NCBI GenBank assembly: GCA_016717305.1
Contig: JADKFY010000023.1
Location: 6,744-70,743 of the forward strand
Origin: Flavobacteriales bacterium
GTDB lineage: Bacteria; Bacteroidota; Bacteroidia; Flavobacteriales_F; PHOS-HE28
Direction: 5' to 3'
DNA: 64,000 bases
The translations under genes were made by a program, and so were the position numbers. Under the pieces are notes generated by a model. That model was given only the letters and a program-made list of their open reading frames with translations, ran no database searches and had not been told where the DNA came from. Shown here one piece after another: positions 44,306 through 53,344 of this stretch. Within the stretch, counting starts at the first letter, position 1; each line of letters begins with the position of its first letter.

Positions 44306-46180
44306 TCAACGCATGTGTCTTTGCCACCACGATAAGTAGACGAGCAAAGCGTGAACGGTTGCCTGTGAGGTCCCTGGGGAAGTGGAATTGAATTCGGCCA
44401 TAACTCGTTGTGTTGGCGTCCAGACCAGTCCTGCTTCCTCCACATTTTCCTTGGTGATCATCTCTCGAACAAGCCCTGAGAGCGGTCCGCGCAAAAGGTC
44501 GAACAAGGGAACCTCGAACCCTTTCTTGCTGCGGGTCATCACCGTGGAAGGCAAGAGGTGACCGAACGTATCTCGAAGGATGAACTTGCCCGAACCCAAG
44601 CGCAGTTTGGCCTCCGCGGGTAGATTGAACGCGAATTCCACCACGCGGAGGTCCAGGAAAGGCGTGCGCACCTCCAATGCATTGGCCATGCTTGTGAGGT
44701 CCACCTTGTGCAGCATGTCGTTGGGCAGGGTGGTGAACAGGTCAGCGAGGAGTACGCCATTCATTCCGGGCAACAGGCTCAAGGGCGCAGTGATCCGCTG
44801 CTGGCGTTGTGTCCTTTCTTGTTCGGGTGACCCTTGTTCAACGAGGGTACGGGCGAGTATTGGATCGGCGAACGAGGCCAATTCCAAAAAGCGTTGTTCT
44901 GGGCCGGAACGGGCCAGACTTGCGAACCGATCGTATTGGCGCACACGATCCTGCCAAGGGCTATTCCGCGAACGCGGGAGCATACGCCACAAGGGTGCCA
45001 AGGCGAGCACGGCTTTTTCAGCGGTTCCTGGTGCTTGCCAGCGCAATTCAGCTTGGTGCTTTCGGTAGCCACCAAAGACCTCATCCGCGCCATCACCGCT
45101 CAACGCCACGGTCACCTTCTTGCGGGTCCGTTCACAGAGTATCAATGATGGCAATGCCGAACTGTCGGCAAAGGGTTCATCGGTGGCTTTAAGCAATTTC
45201 GCATAGTTCTCCGCAAGGTCTTCACGGGTCAGTTTGAAGGTATGGTGCTCGCTTCCGATGTGCTTAGCCACTTCCTCCGCATAGGGCGATTCGTCGAAGA
45301 AGGGGTCATCGGCATATCCTATACTGAACGTGTGCAAATGCTTGTGGTGTGCGGCCGCCAAGGCGCTCACGATGCTGCTGTCCACACCACCGCTCAAGAA
45401 GGTGCCCACGGGTACATCCGAGATCAAGCGCAAACGGACCGCATCGTTCAGCAGGTCGAAAAGTTGCTTCTTGGGATCGGGACTTGCAACCACACGTTTG
45501 CAGGCTTCAACCGGGTCGTACCAACGTTCCACTGTTGCCCCTGAGGCACTTATTGAAATGCTATGGCCCGGCAACAGTTTCTGAGTTCCCTTGAAAACCG
45601 AATAGGGTGCGGGTATGTAGTGGTGCGTGAAGTATTGTTCGGTGGATAAGGGGTCGGGATCACGTTTCGCACCCAACGCGATCAAGGCGCGTAATTCACT
45701 GGCGAACAGAAATCTCCCATCGACAACGGTCCACAATAAAGGCTTTACGCCGAACCGATCACGGGCAACGAAAAGGGTGTCCTTCTCGGAATCATGAATG
45801 GCGAGTGCGAAAAACCCGTTCAGGTCATGCAGGAAATCGGGTCCCTTCACCGAAAAAAGACGCAATACCACCTCGGTGTCCGTTCGACTTCGGAAAACAT
45901 GTCCGTCCGCTTCCAGTCCCGCCTTCAAGGCTTGGAAGTTGAAGACCTCGCCGTTGAAGGTGATGGTATAACGTCCGCCTTCATCGGTAAATGGCTGGTG
46001 CCCCAAAGGCGAGGTATCTATTATGCTGAGCCGTCGTTGGCCAAGGACAGCGCTACCGACCGCGTACTTCCCCGAATCATCCGGTCCACGATGCGCTATG
46101 CATTGTAACGCGGCATCAATGCGCTCACCCGTCGGTGGGTGGCCGTGATCGATCTGGAAACTACCTGCGATCCCACACAT
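44306..46180 (-). CDS. asnB: Asparagine synthase (glutamine-hydrolysing), polysaccharide-cluster type
   Basis: The 624-residue protein starts MCGIAGSFQIDHG, so Cys2 is the glutaminase nucleophile. GATase class 2 motifs are RRLSIIDTSPLGHQPF, YTITFNGEVFN and RSRTDTEVVLRLF. The synthetase domain has the PPi-loop FLSGGVDSSIVSALA (about residue 260), VALSGDGADEVFGGY and NDMLHKVDLTSMANALEVRTPFLD. AsnB-like enzymes in polysaccharide loci may make asparagine or amidate uronic acids of the polymer; the context favours the second but does not prove it. Confidence 0.93.
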   Translation of the reverse strand: MCGIAGSFQIDHGHPPTGERIDAALQCIAHRGPDDSGKYAVGSAVLGQRRLSIIDTSPLGHQPFTDEGGRYTITFNGEVFNFQALKAGLEADGHVFRSRTDTEVVLRLFSVKGPDFLHDLNGFFALAIHDSEKDTLFVARDRFGVKPLLWTVVDGRFLFASELRALIALGAKRDPDPLSTEQYFTHHYIPAPYSVFKGTQKLLPGHSISISASGATVERWYDPVEACKRVVASPDPKKQLFDLLNDAVRLRLISDVPVGTFLSGGVDSSIVSALAAAHHKHLHTFSIGYADDPFFDESPYAEEVAKHIGSEHHTFKLTREDLAENYAKLLKATDEPFADSSALPSLILCERTRKKVTVALSGDGADEVFGGYRKHQAELRWQAPGTAEKAVLALAPLWRMLPRSRNSPWQDRVRQYDRFASLARSGPEQRFLELASFADPILARTLVEQGSPEQERTQRQQRITAPLSLLPGMNGVLLADLFTTLPNDMLHKVDLTSMANALEVRTPFLDLRVVEFAFNLPAEAKLRLGSGKFILRDTFGHLLPSTVMTRSKKGFEVPLFDLLRGPLSGLVREMITKENVEEAGLVWTPTQRVMAEFNSTSPGTSQATVHALLVYLSWWQRHMR

Positions 46181-46202
46181 GCTGGTTCGATCCGCCTATA
46201 AG

Positions 46203-46220
46203 GGTGGAAGAGCTTCCGCC
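46203..46220 (-). terminator. Hairpin after lpdA
   Basis: GGTGGAAG / CTTCCGCC forms an 8-bp stem (one G-T pair) directly after the lpdA stop at 46221, in the 40-bp gap before asnB. The loop is very short and there is no strong T run, so termination may be partial. Confidence 0.4.
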
Positions 46221-47609
46221 TTACAGGTGTATCACCTCGCCGTAAGCTGCTGCCGCCGCCTCCATAATGGCTTCGCTCATTGTGGGGTGGGGGTGAACGG
46301 TCTTGATGATCTCGTGACCTGTTGTTTCCAATTTGCGGATGCTCACGCATTCAGCGATCATTTCGGTCACGTTCATACCGATCATGTGTGCGCCCAGCAG
46401 CTCGCCGTATTTCGCATCGAAGATCAGTTTCACAAAACCGTCCTTGGCACCGGCAGCACTGGCCTTTCCGCTCGCGGTGAAGGGGAATTTGCCAACCTTG
46501 ATCTCCATACCTTTTTCCTTGCACTGCTTCTCAGTGTAGCCTACGCTGGCCACTTCCGGACTGCAATAGGTACATCCTGGAATGTTGTTGTAATCCAAGG
46601 TGTGCGGGTTCTGTCCGGCGATCTTCTCAACGCAAATGATGCCTTCTGCACTGGCCACGTGCGCCAAGGCTTGTCCGGGTGTTGCATCGCCTATTGCGTA
46701 ATAGCCAGGGATATTCGTGGTATAGTAACCATCCACTTTGATCTTGCCTTTGTCGGTAACAATGCCAACCTCTTCCAGACCGATGCCCTCGATGTTCGCA
46801 GCGATACCTACGGCACTTAGGACGATGTCGCACTCGATCACTTGATCGCCCTTCGGAGTTTTAACGGTCACTTTGCAACCCTTTCCAGCGGTGTCCACCT
46901 TGGTGACTTCGCTGCCAAGCATAACGTCGATACCTTGCTTTTTGAAGCTCTTTTCCAAGGCCTTGCTCACGTCTTCGTCTTCCACGGGAACCACATTAGG
47001 GAGGAATTCCACCAGGGTCACTTTCGTGCCGAGCGCGTTGTAGAAGTAAGCGAACTCACTTCCAATGGCACCACTACCAACCACCACCATGCTCTTGGGT
47101 TGTTCCGGCAATACCATGGCATCGCGGTAACCGATGATCTTCTTGCCATCCTGCTTCAGTGCAGGCAGTTCGCGGCTGCGAGCGCCGGTCGCGATGATGA
47201 TGTTCTTGCCTTCTACGGTCTGCTTCTTCCCATCGGCTCCCGTCACTTCGATCTTCTTACCGGGTTTCACCACACCGGTGCCCATGATGACATCGATCTT
47301 GTTCTTCTTCATCAGGAACTGCACGCCATTGCTCATGCCCTTTGCCACATCGCGGCTGCGGGAAATGATCGCTGGGAAGTCCGCTTTCGGTGCGCCTACG
47401 GTAATGCCGTAGTCCTTGGCGTGGTTGATGTATTCGAACACGTTGGCGCTCTTGAGCAGGGCCTTGGTCGGTATGCACCCCCAGTTGAGGCAGATGCCAC
47501 CGAGGGATTCTTTTTCAACGATGGCGGTCTTCAGGCCCAGTTGGCTGGCACGAATGGCGGCCACGTAGCCACCGGGGCCACTTCCGAGAACGATCAAGTC
47601 GTAGGTCAT
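46221..47609 (-). CDS. lpdA: Dihydrolipoyl dehydrogenase (E3)
   Basis: The 462-residue flavoprotein has the FAD motif LIVLGSGPGGYVAAIRAS, the redox-active disulfide GGICLNWGCIPTKAL, the NAD motif VVVGSGAIGSEFAYFYN, GYYAIGDATPGQALAHVASAEG and the C-terminal His-Glu pair VHPHPTMSEAIMEA. It reoxidises lipoamide in the 2-oxoacid dehydrogenase complexes and the glycine cleavage system. The E1/E2 genes are not next to it. It is not part of the polysaccharide locus; a hairpin separates them. Confidence 0.97.
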   Translation of the reverse strand: MTYDLIVLGSGPGGYVAAIRASQLGLKTAIVEKESLGGICLNWGCIPTKALLKSANVFEYINHAKDYGITVGAPKADFPAIISRSRDVAKGMSNGVQFLMKKNKIDVIMGTGVVKPGKKIEVTGADGKKQTVEGKNIIIATGARSRELPALKQDGKKIIGYRDAMVLPEQPKSMVVVGSGAIGSEFAYFYNALGTKVTLVEFLPNVVPVEDEDVSKALEKSFKKQGIDVMLGSEVTKVDTAGKGCKVTVKTPKGDQVIECDIVLSAVGIAANIEGIGLEEVGIVTDKGKIKVDGYYTTNIPGYYAIGDATPGQALAHVASAEGIICVEKIAGQNPHTLDYNNIPGCTYCSPEVASVGYTEKQCKEKGMEIKVGKFPFTASGKASAAGAKDGFVKLIFDAKYGELLGAHMIGMNVTEMIAECVSIRKLETTGHEIIKTVHPHPTMSEAIMEAAAAAYGEVIHL

Positions 47610-47635
47610 CAGGTTAATTCTATCAGGTTGGGCTG

Positions 47636-47643
47636 CAAATCTA
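47636..47643 (-). promoter_or_regulatory. Candidate -7 box for lpdA
   Basis: The minus strand reads TAGATTTG, an exact TAnnTTTG match, 26 bp before the lpdA ATG at 47609. A TTG is present upstream at a slightly short spacing of 15 bp. The region is divergent with the gene at 47825. Confidence 0.42.
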
Positions 47644-47824
47644 CCTTTCCCGACGGATCAAGCGATCGGACCAACGTTCAACACCATCAGGAATGCACGC
47701 ATTCAGAACGTGGACCTCCTTGTTCGGTTGCTTCATATCCTCTATGGTCCAAGGTCGGTCTCGTCCCCGAGGGGCGATGGAGTAGGTCTTCCAATATTTG
47801 TTCTTGGCACATATCTTCGCCACC

Positions 47825-48316
47825 ATGTCCGAAACACAATTCCTGCCAGACGCGAACGGCATTACCAAGCGTCCAGATGTTCTTTCCGTTCTAGGGATCC
47901 TCACCTTCCTGAACACCGGCATTTTCATGCTGGTATACCTTCTGGGGACCTTCGGAATGATGGCCGTTTCCAAAATGCCTGTGGATGAATTCACGAAATT
48001 GGTCCAGGAGGGACTAAGCAGTTATCCGATGCCAGCTGAACAAATGGCTACGATGGAAGAAGTGGTCATTCTGCTGCATGCAAGCGGCATGTCCCTGATG
48101 CTGATCTTCTTGGTCCGGACCATCGGGCGCTTCGTCGGTGCTATGGGTATTTGGAAAGGAAAGAAACAAGGGTTCTACATCTATGCGGTGGCACAAATAC
48201 TTGGGCTCTTTGCTCCATTCCTCATTTTGCCATGGTCCATGCTCGGCGTTTTCGGGCCATTTATGACGGTCGGCATTACTGCCTTGTACGGAAGTCAACT
48301 GAAGCGATTGGTTTGA
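47825..48316 (+). CDS. Polytopic membrane protein, function unknown
   Basis: The 163-residue protein has about four membrane spans: LGILTFLNTGIFMLVYLLGTFG, LLHASGMSLMLIFLVRTIG, YIYAVAQILGLFAPFLIL and GVFGPFMTVGITALYG. A hydrophilic loop lies between the first two (about residues 50-77, KMPVDEFTKLVQEGLSSYPM). The first ATG giving a hydrophilic N-terminus (47825) is preferred; the frame extends to 47798. No family recognised; no operon partner (DUF4256 gene follows 143 bp downstream on the same strand). Confidence 0.75.
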   Translation: MSETQFLPDANGITKRPDVLSVLGILTFLNTGIFMLVYLLGTFGMMAVSKMPVDEFTKLVQEGLSSYPMPAEQMATMEEVVILLHASGMSLMLIFLVRTIGRFVGAMGIWKGKKQGFYIYAVAQILGLFAPFLILPWSMLGVFGPFMTVGITALYGSQLKRLV

Positions 48317-48317
48317 A

Positions 48318-48357
48318 CGCCGATCTACGATAAGGGCATGTTCCGACATGATCGGCG
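48318..48357 (+). terminator. Hairpin after the membrane protein
   Basis: CGCCGATC (48318-48325) and GATCGGCG (48350-48357) are perfectly complementary and begin just after the stop at 48316. The 24-nt loop is long and there is no T run, so this is only a possible terminator. Confidence 0.3.
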
Positions 48358-48459
48358 GCCCTCGTTCAAGTGTTTCCTCGCGGCGGAAGGATTTGGGGAA
48401 CAGTGCAAGGACTTAAGTGAACGATGACCTGTTGGTGATCATTCGGACGGAACTGCACG

Positions 48460-49023
48460 ATGAAGAACATGATGGAGTTGGCACCCAACGAAGCGGCAGG
48501 TCTTATCAAAACATTGAAAGCACGCTTTGAGAAGAACATGGTCCGGCACAAAGACCTTGTTTGGTCCATGGTGCAGGAGCAGTTGGAAGCACATCCCAGA
48601 AAATTGTGGTCTCTCCATGAAATGGATCTTACGGGTGGCGAGCCCGATGTGATCAGCCTGGACAAGAAAACGGGCGAGTTCATCTTCTGTGATTGTTCGC
48701 CGGAAACACCGAAAGGCCGCAGAAGTGTTTGTTACGACCGCGCAGCCTTGGATTCGAGGAAAGAACACAAGCCTGCGAATAGCGCCTTGGACCTCGCATC
48801 GGAAATGGGAATTGATGTACTTGATGAAACCGAGTACCGCGCGTTGCAACAACTTGGTCAGTTCGACATGAAGACTTCGAGTTGGATCCGTACTCCGGAC
48901 GACATTCGGGAACTTGGTGGTGCGCTCTTCGCGGACCGTCGCTATGGCAAGGTCTTCGTTTATCACAACGGAGCTTCCTCTTATTACGCCGTTCGCGGGT
49001 TCCGTGGAATTCTTCGCGTATAA
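48460..49023 (+). CDS. DUF4256 family protein
   Basis: The 187-residue soluble protein matches the DUF4256 pattern: LIKTLKARFEKNMVRHKDLVW, LWSLHEMDLTGGEPDVI, GEFIFCDCSPETPKGRRSVCYDRAAL, ANSALDLASEMGIDVLDETEYRALQQLGQFD, SSWIRTPDDIRELGGALF and GKVFVYHNGASSYYAVRGFRG. The family is common in bacteria and its function is unknown. No signal peptide. It is convergent with ridA. Confidence 0.88.
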   Translation: MKNMMELAPNEAAGLIKTLKARFEKNMVRHKDLVWSMVQEQLEAHPRKLWSLHEMDLTGGEPDVISLDKKTGEFIFCDCSPETPKGRRSVCYDRAALDSRKEHKPANSALDLASEMGIDVLDETEYRALQQLGQFDMKTSSWIRTPDDIRELGGALFADRRYGKVFVYHNGASSYYAVRGFRGILRV

Positions 49024-49052
49024 GGTGGAGAAGTGGCCCTCGAAGGCAACCC

Positions 49053-49430
49053 TCACCCTTTCACCGCAATACCACTGATCTCCACGTTCACGCCTCTTGG
49101 CAACCCTTTCACGGCAACTGCTTCGCGGGCTGGCGGCACAGTAGAAAAGTAGGTGCCGTATACCTCGTTCACGCTGGTGTAGTGTGCCATATCGCTCAGG
49201 AAGATCGTCACTTTCACCAGGTTTGAATGGTCCAGTCCCGCGGCTTTCAGCAAGTTGCCGATGTTGTCCATCACCTTGCGCGTTTCGGTTGCAATGTCGC
49301 CGGTGTGCAGGTTACCATCTTCATCCAACGCGATCTGGCCGCTTAGGAAAACAAAACCACCAGCTTGGATCGCGGGGGTGTACGGAGCGAGTGGCTTGGC
49401 GGCGTTCGGGGGGAAGATGGCGGTTTTCAT
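49053..49430 (-). CDS. ridA: RidA family reactive-intermediate deaminase
   Basis: The 125-residue protein is full length for the family: PPNAAKPLAPYTPAIQAGGF, VFLSGQIALDEDGNL, TRKVMDNIGNLLKAAG, VKVTIFLSDMAHYTSVNEVYGTYF, and PPAREAVAVKGLPRGVNVEISGIA with the substrate-binding Arg. It hydrolyses enamine/imine intermediates from PLP enzymes. The ATG at 49430 is chosen over the open frame to 49958, which is antisense to surE. It is divergent from surE with a 48-bp gap. Confidence 0.95.
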   Translation of the reverse strand: MKTAIFPPNAAKPLAPYTPAIQAGGFVFLSGQIALDEDGNLHTGDIATETRKVMDNIGNLLKAAGLDHSNLVKVTIFLSDMAHYTSVNEVYGTYFSTVPPAREAVAVKGLPRGVNVEISGIAVKG

Positions 49431-49478
49431 GCTGGCGAAGATCGGGATACGGATCCACTTGGGGTACTTTTGCGGCCC

Positions 49479-50261
49479 ATGAAAGACGACCGCCCATTGA
49501 TCCTGGTGACCAACGACGATGGCATCTTCGCGCCGGGCATCCGCACCTTGGTGGAGGAAATGATACCCTTCGGTCGCGTGATGGTGGTGGCACCGGACAA
49601 ACCGCAGAGCGCCATGGGACACGCGATCACCATCCATAGTTTCCTGCGTTTGCAACCGTACCATTTGATGGATGGTGTGGAAGCCTGGAGCTGCAGTGGT
49701 ACCCCGGTGGATTGCGTGAAGTTGGCGATCTACAAGCTGCTTGGGGGCAGCAAACCCGATCTTCTGGTGAGCGGGATCAACCACGGCGCGAACATCAGCA
49801 TCAACGTGTTGTACAGCGGCACCATGAGCGCGGCGGTGGAAGGTGCAATGGAGAACATTCCAAGCATCGGGTTCAGCCTGATGGACCATGCCATTGATGC
49901 CGACTTCAGCCAAGTACGTCCTGTTATTCGCAGTGTGGTCGCGAATGTATTGCAGCATGGCATGGCCGAAGGAACCTGCCTGAACGTGAACATTCCACGC
50001 AACGATGGATCACCGCTGAAGGGGATGCGTGTATGCCGCCAAGCGAAAGCGAATTGGGAAGATGAATTTGAAACGCGCCTTGATCCCGGAAACAAGGAAT
50101 ACTACTGGCTGCGTGGCGAATTCCGTAGTGAGGACAAGGGTAAGGATACCGATGTTTGGGCCGTCGGGAACAGGTATGCGAGCATCGTTCCTACCCAATT
50201 CGACATGACCGCACACCACAGTATTGCTGCACTCAACACGTGGGACCATGCCCTCGGATAG
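49479..50261 (+). CDS. surE: 5'/3'-nucleotidase SurE
   Basis: The 260-residue protein has the SurE signature ILVTNDDGIFAPGIRTL with the metal-binding Asp pair, VVAPDKPQSAMGHAIT, SCSGTPVDCVKLA and PDLLVSGINHGANISINVLYSGTMSAAVEGA. It removes phosphate from nucleoside monophosphates. The start at 49479 (MKDDRPLILV) is preferred; the frame is open upstream to 49365. Its end overlaps the next gene by 14 bp. The surE-small membrane protein-lpxB order is a recurring Bacteroidota arrangement. Confidence 0.96.
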   Translation: MKDDRPLILVTNDDGIFAPGIRTLVEEMIPFGRVMVVAPDKPQSAMGHAITIHSFLRLQPYHLMDGVEAWSCSGTPVDCVKLAIYKLLGGSKPDLLVSGINHGANISINVLYSGTMSAAVEGAMENIPSIGFSLMDHAIDADFSQVRPVIRSVVANVLQHGMAEGTCLNVNIPRNDGSPLKGMRVCRQAKANWEDEFETRLDPGNKEYYWLRGEFRSEDKGKDTDVWAVGNRYASIVPTQFDMTAHHSIAALNTWDHALG

Positions 50262-50547
50262 TGTCCGCTTGGGTGTTATCCTGGGCCTGTTTGCGCCAGT
50301 ATTGGGCTTTTTGGTCTATGGCACCATGTACGTGACAAGCATTCGTCCGCACTTGGAACTCGGGTGGTTCATCACTGACCTATTTCTCGGAACACGTGAA
50401 TATCAAGGACCGGTACTTTCGCTCTCGCTGCTGGCCAACTTGGCCTTGTTCTTTTGGTTCGATCGGCTGGATCGGCCCAAAGCGATGCGTGGCGTGATCG
50501 GGGCCACTTTTGTATACGCGGTCGCTATTGTGGTGCTGAGCTTCTGA
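50248..50547 (+). CDS. Small membrane protein between surE and lpxB
   Basis: The 99-residue protein has three predicted membrane helices: LGVILGLFAPVLGFLVYGTMYV, GPVLSLSLLANLALFFWF and AMRGVIGATFVYAVAIVVLSF. Its start lies inside the end of surE (14-bp overlap) and it stops 3 bp before lpxB, so the three are translated as one operon. The role is unknown; the position next to lpxB suggests a link to lipid A or envelope traffic. Confidence 0.85.
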   Translation: MPSDSVRLGVILGLFAPVLGFLVYGTMYVTSIRPHLELGWFITDLFLGTREYQGPVLSLSLLANLALFFWFDRLDRPKAMRGVIGATFVYAVAIVVLSF

Positions 50548-50550
50548 TCG

Positions 50551-51669
50551 ATGGGCAAGCGCTTGTACATGATCGTGGGAGAGGCCAGCGGCGATCTGCA
50601 CGGAGGCAACCTCGTTCGCGAATTGTTCAACCTGAGTGCCGCCGATGGATCCGAGCTGAATGTGCGCGCTTGGGGCGGGGACCGCATGGCAGCGGCTGGG
50701 GCCGAAGTGGTAAAGCACTACCGCGAATTGGCGTTCATGGGCTTCACCCAAGTGATCATGAACTTGCGTACGATCCTGCGGAATATCGAGGTCTGTAAAA
50801 AGGATATTGAAGCCTTCAAGCCCGATGCCATCATCTTGATCGACTATCCCGGTTTCAACTTGCGCATTGCGGAATGGGCGCATGAGCATCGCATCCCTGT
50901 CCACTACTACATCAGTCCGCAAGTGTGGGCGTGGAAGAAGGGCCGCGTCCATACCATCAAACGGGTCGTGGACCATATGTACGTGATCCTTCCATTCGAG
51001 AAGGAGTGGTACGAGACGTATGACATGGAAGTACAATTCGTTGGTCACCCGCTGTTGGATGCCATCGAGCAGGAAGGACGTTCTGCATTGGAACCCTTGC
51101 CCGGAGCGGATGAACGGCCCGTGGTAGCTCTTTTGCCGGGGAGTCGTGTGCAGGAGATCGCGCGGATCTTGCCACGCATGGCCGAGGTGGCGCAGCGTTT
51201 CCCCCAGTATCAGTTCGTTCTGGCTGGAGCTCCTTCGATACCAGAGGAAAGTTACCTCGAGCTGATCGGTGCCGCACCCATCACTGTCGTCCCGGGTCGC
51301 ACGTACGATCTGTTGCGCACGGCACGGGCAGCTTTGGTGGCCAGTGGAACGGCCACGTTGGAGACCGCCTTGTTCGGCGTGCCCGAAGCGGTGTGCTACA
51401 GCGGTGGCGCGCTCAATGTGTGGATCGCACGACGCTTGGTGGACATCAAGTTCATCAGCTTGGTCAACTTGATCATGGACCGTGAGGTGGTGCGTGAATT
51501 GATCCAGAAGGACCTCAACGTAAAGGATCTCTCCACCGAATTGGAGCGGTTGATGGCAGATGGTGCTTACCGTTCCAAGATGCTCAAGGACTTGGCCACA
51601 TTGCGCGAAAAGCTAGGTGGTCCCGGCGCTTCGGCCACGGTTGCCATGTCGGTGTGGAAAAGTACGTGA
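50551..51669 (+). CDS. lpxB: Lipid-A-disaccharide synthase
   Basis: The 372-residue GT19 enzyme shows LYMIVGEASGDLHGGNLV, GGDRMAAAGAEVVKHYRELAFMGF, PDAIILIDYPGFNLRIAEWA, HYYISPQVWAWKKGRVHTIK, EVQFVGHPLLDAIE, VALLPGSRVQEIARILPRM, and GTATLETALFGVPEAVCYSGG. It joins UDP-2,3-diacylglucosamine and lipid X to form the lipid A disaccharide at the inner membrane. It follows the small membrane gene by 3 bp. Confidence 0.97.
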   Translation: MGKRLYMIVGEASGDLHGGNLVRELFNLSAADGSELNVRAWGGDRMAAAGAEVVKHYRELAFMGFTQVIMNLRTILRNIEVCKKDIEAFKPDAIILIDYPGFNLRIAEWAHEHRIPVHYYISPQVWAWKKGRVHTIKRVVDHMYVILPFEKEWYETYDMEVQFVGHPLLDAIEQEGRSALEPLPGADERPVVALLPGSRVQEIARILPRMAEVAQRFPQYQFVLAGAPSIPEESYLELIGAAPITVVPGRTYDLLRTARAALVASGTATLETALFGVPEAVCYSGGALNVWIARRLVDIKFISLVNLIMDREVVRELIQKDLNVKDLSTELERLMADGAYRSKMLKDLATLREKLGGPGASATVAMSVWKST

Positions 51670-51714
51670 ACGGGCGATCGGTGTCCCACTGCGGCAGAAT
51701 ACCTTCGGCGCGAA

Positions 51715-52905
51715 ATGCGGAAACTTGCGGTGATCCTGCCGTTCCTGTTATCGTTGACCGTGCTCGCCCAAGAGCGCGACCTGCGCATCGGGATCATGCG
51801 CCAACGCACCATCAGTTCGTTGTTGGTGATGAGTTCCCGCGGTAACTGCACCGTTTACGCCGATGGGGTGCGGCAAGGGGAGATCCCGTTGAATGACGGT
51901 CTACGGATCGAAGCCACGGGCCGTGGGCTCACCGCCAAGTCGCTGAAGTTGAACATCGCTGCCAAGAAACGGATCGAAGTGGTACCACGCATGGCCCACA
52001 GCGGGGTGCGTTTGAGCCTGTTGGGCACCAAGTACCCGGAGCGTTCCTACCCGGGTGCGGTGGAGGTGCAAGTGAGCGGAGGCAAGCTGCAACTCACCAA
52101 CACAGCACCCTTGGAAGCATACACGGCGGGCGTGGTACAGGCCGAAGCCGGCAAGGAGCACCACGCCGAATACTACAAATTGCAGAGCGTGAGCTGCCGC
52201 ACCTATGCCTTGTGCAACCAGCGTAAACACGCCGGTGAGGGGTTTGCACTTTGCGATGCGGTCCATTGCCAAGTGTTCCATGGGATCTGCAAACAGGACA
52301 GCATCCTTCAGGCGGTGGAGGCCACCAAAGGCATGGTGATGGTGGATCCGGATATCAAGATGATCCATGCCTTGTTCCACAGCAACTGCGGCGGCGAGAC
52401 CGTGAATGCCGAAGATCTTTGGAGCAAGCAGGAACCATACCTCCGCAGCACACCGGACGCGTATTGCCTTGCTGCGCCGCATGCCACTTGGAAAAAGACC
52501 CTTTCCAAGGCGGAATGGTTGGGCTATTTGGAGCGCAAGTTCAAGGTGAAGGATCCCGCAAAGCAAAAGGCCTTGTTGAACTACGAGCCTATGTGCAGGG
52601 ACCTGTATTTGGGGAACACCTTTCCACACATCCCGCTGAAGGCCGTGCGGGAAGACCTGAAGTTGAATTCAACCTGGTTCAAGATCAGCACCACCGGGGA
52701 CAAGGTGTTGCTGGAAGGGCGTGGTTATGGACACGGGGTCGGGCTATGCCAAGAAGGCTCCATGCGAATGGCCCGGGAAGGGATGAACTACTTGGACATC
52801 CTCCATCATTATTACAAGGACGTCCATCTCATGGATGTTTCTTCCTTGGAATTCTTTCGAGAAGAAGAACCGATGCCCGCAATTGCGGGGCCGAGCCGGA
52901 AGTAA
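51715..52905 (+). CDS. SpoIID/LytB domain protein
   Basis: The 396-residue protein has a signal peptide (MRKLAVILPFLLSLTVLAQ), an N-terminal region and a SpoIID domain (about 125-375): LQLTNTAPLEAYTAGVVQAE (with the catalytic Glu), LQSVSCRTYALCNQRKHA, MIHALFHSNCGGETVNAEDLW, and the end signature LEGRGYGHGVGLCQEGSMRMA. SpoIID enzymes are lytic transglycosylases for denuded glycans, well studied in spore formers but widespread in Bacteroidota. It is not a sign of sporulation here. It lies 45 bp after lpxB on the same strand. Confidence 0.92.
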   Translation: MRKLAVILPFLLSLTVLAQERDLRIGIMRQRTISSLLVMSSRGNCTVYADGVRQGEIPLNDGLRIEATGRGLTAKSLKLNIAAKKRIEVVPRMAHSGVRLSLLGTKYPERSYPGAVEVQVSGGKLQLTNTAPLEAYTAGVVQAEAGKEHHAEYYKLQSVSCRTYALCNQRKHAGEGFALCDAVHCQVFHGICKQDSILQAVEATKGMVMVDPDIKMIHALFHSNCGGETVNAEDLWSKQEPYLRSTPDAYCLAAPHATWKKTLSKAEWLGYLERKFKVKDPAKQKALLNYEPMCRDLYLGNTFPHIPLKAVREDLKLNSTWFKISTTGDKVLLEGRGYGHGVGLCQEGSMRMAREGMNYLDILHHYYKDVHLMDVSSLEFFREEEPMPAIAGPSRK

Positions 52906-53344
52906 GTAGATCGACTTGGATCGGTACAGGGTTCCTTTGAATGGAATACGGACACCTGTGAGAAGTACGTGTCCGTACCGGTGAAAGAGACGTTGCTCCG
53001 GATCGGCGAGGCGCCAAAGTCGAGCATAGCGGTGGCAATGGGACTTGTTCAGCGAAGCAGGGGCGTGAAAGACACATTCGCAACCCGATGGATCATTTTG
53101 GGATGCGCTCTACCGACCATGATGGATCGAACACGTGTGGGACTTGAGCATGGTCATGGCCCAATTGCGAGGTTGGGACCTGCTATCGATCCACCACATG
53201 TCTTGTGAAGGGTCGCCTTGTTATCCCGTGCTCCCGCAGATCCGCGGTAGCGGGCGGAAGAGGTCAGGGTCTTCAGTGGGTTCATGGCCAGATGATCTTG
53301 AGGATGGCTTGAGGGAGCGATGGTTTGAGACAAGCAACCGGAGT
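52906..53344. other. 439-bp gap with no supported gene
   Basis: This lies between the convergent stops of the SpoIID gene and the T9SS gene at 53345. Short open frames exist on both strands (for example 52969-53208 plus, 52812-53027 minus) but show no recognisable motif. A hairpin is present at 52947-52977: TACGGACAC and GTGTCCGTA with a 13-nt loop, placed 40 bp after the SpoIID stop. It might terminate that transcript. Nothing else is seen. Confidence 0.5.

Noticed and set aside
49431..49958. N-terminal extension of the RidA gene
   Set aside because: It would be antisense to the conserved core of surE; the RidA family starts at 49430.
51715..52905. SpoIID similarity as evidence of sporulation
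   Set aside because: SpoIID/LytB proteins occur widely in non-sporulating Bacteroidota; nothing else in the window is sporulation-specific.
52812..53208. Short open frames on both strands in the gap after the SpoIID gene
   Set aside because: No motif, no related sequence nearby, and they overlap each other; treated as non-coding.
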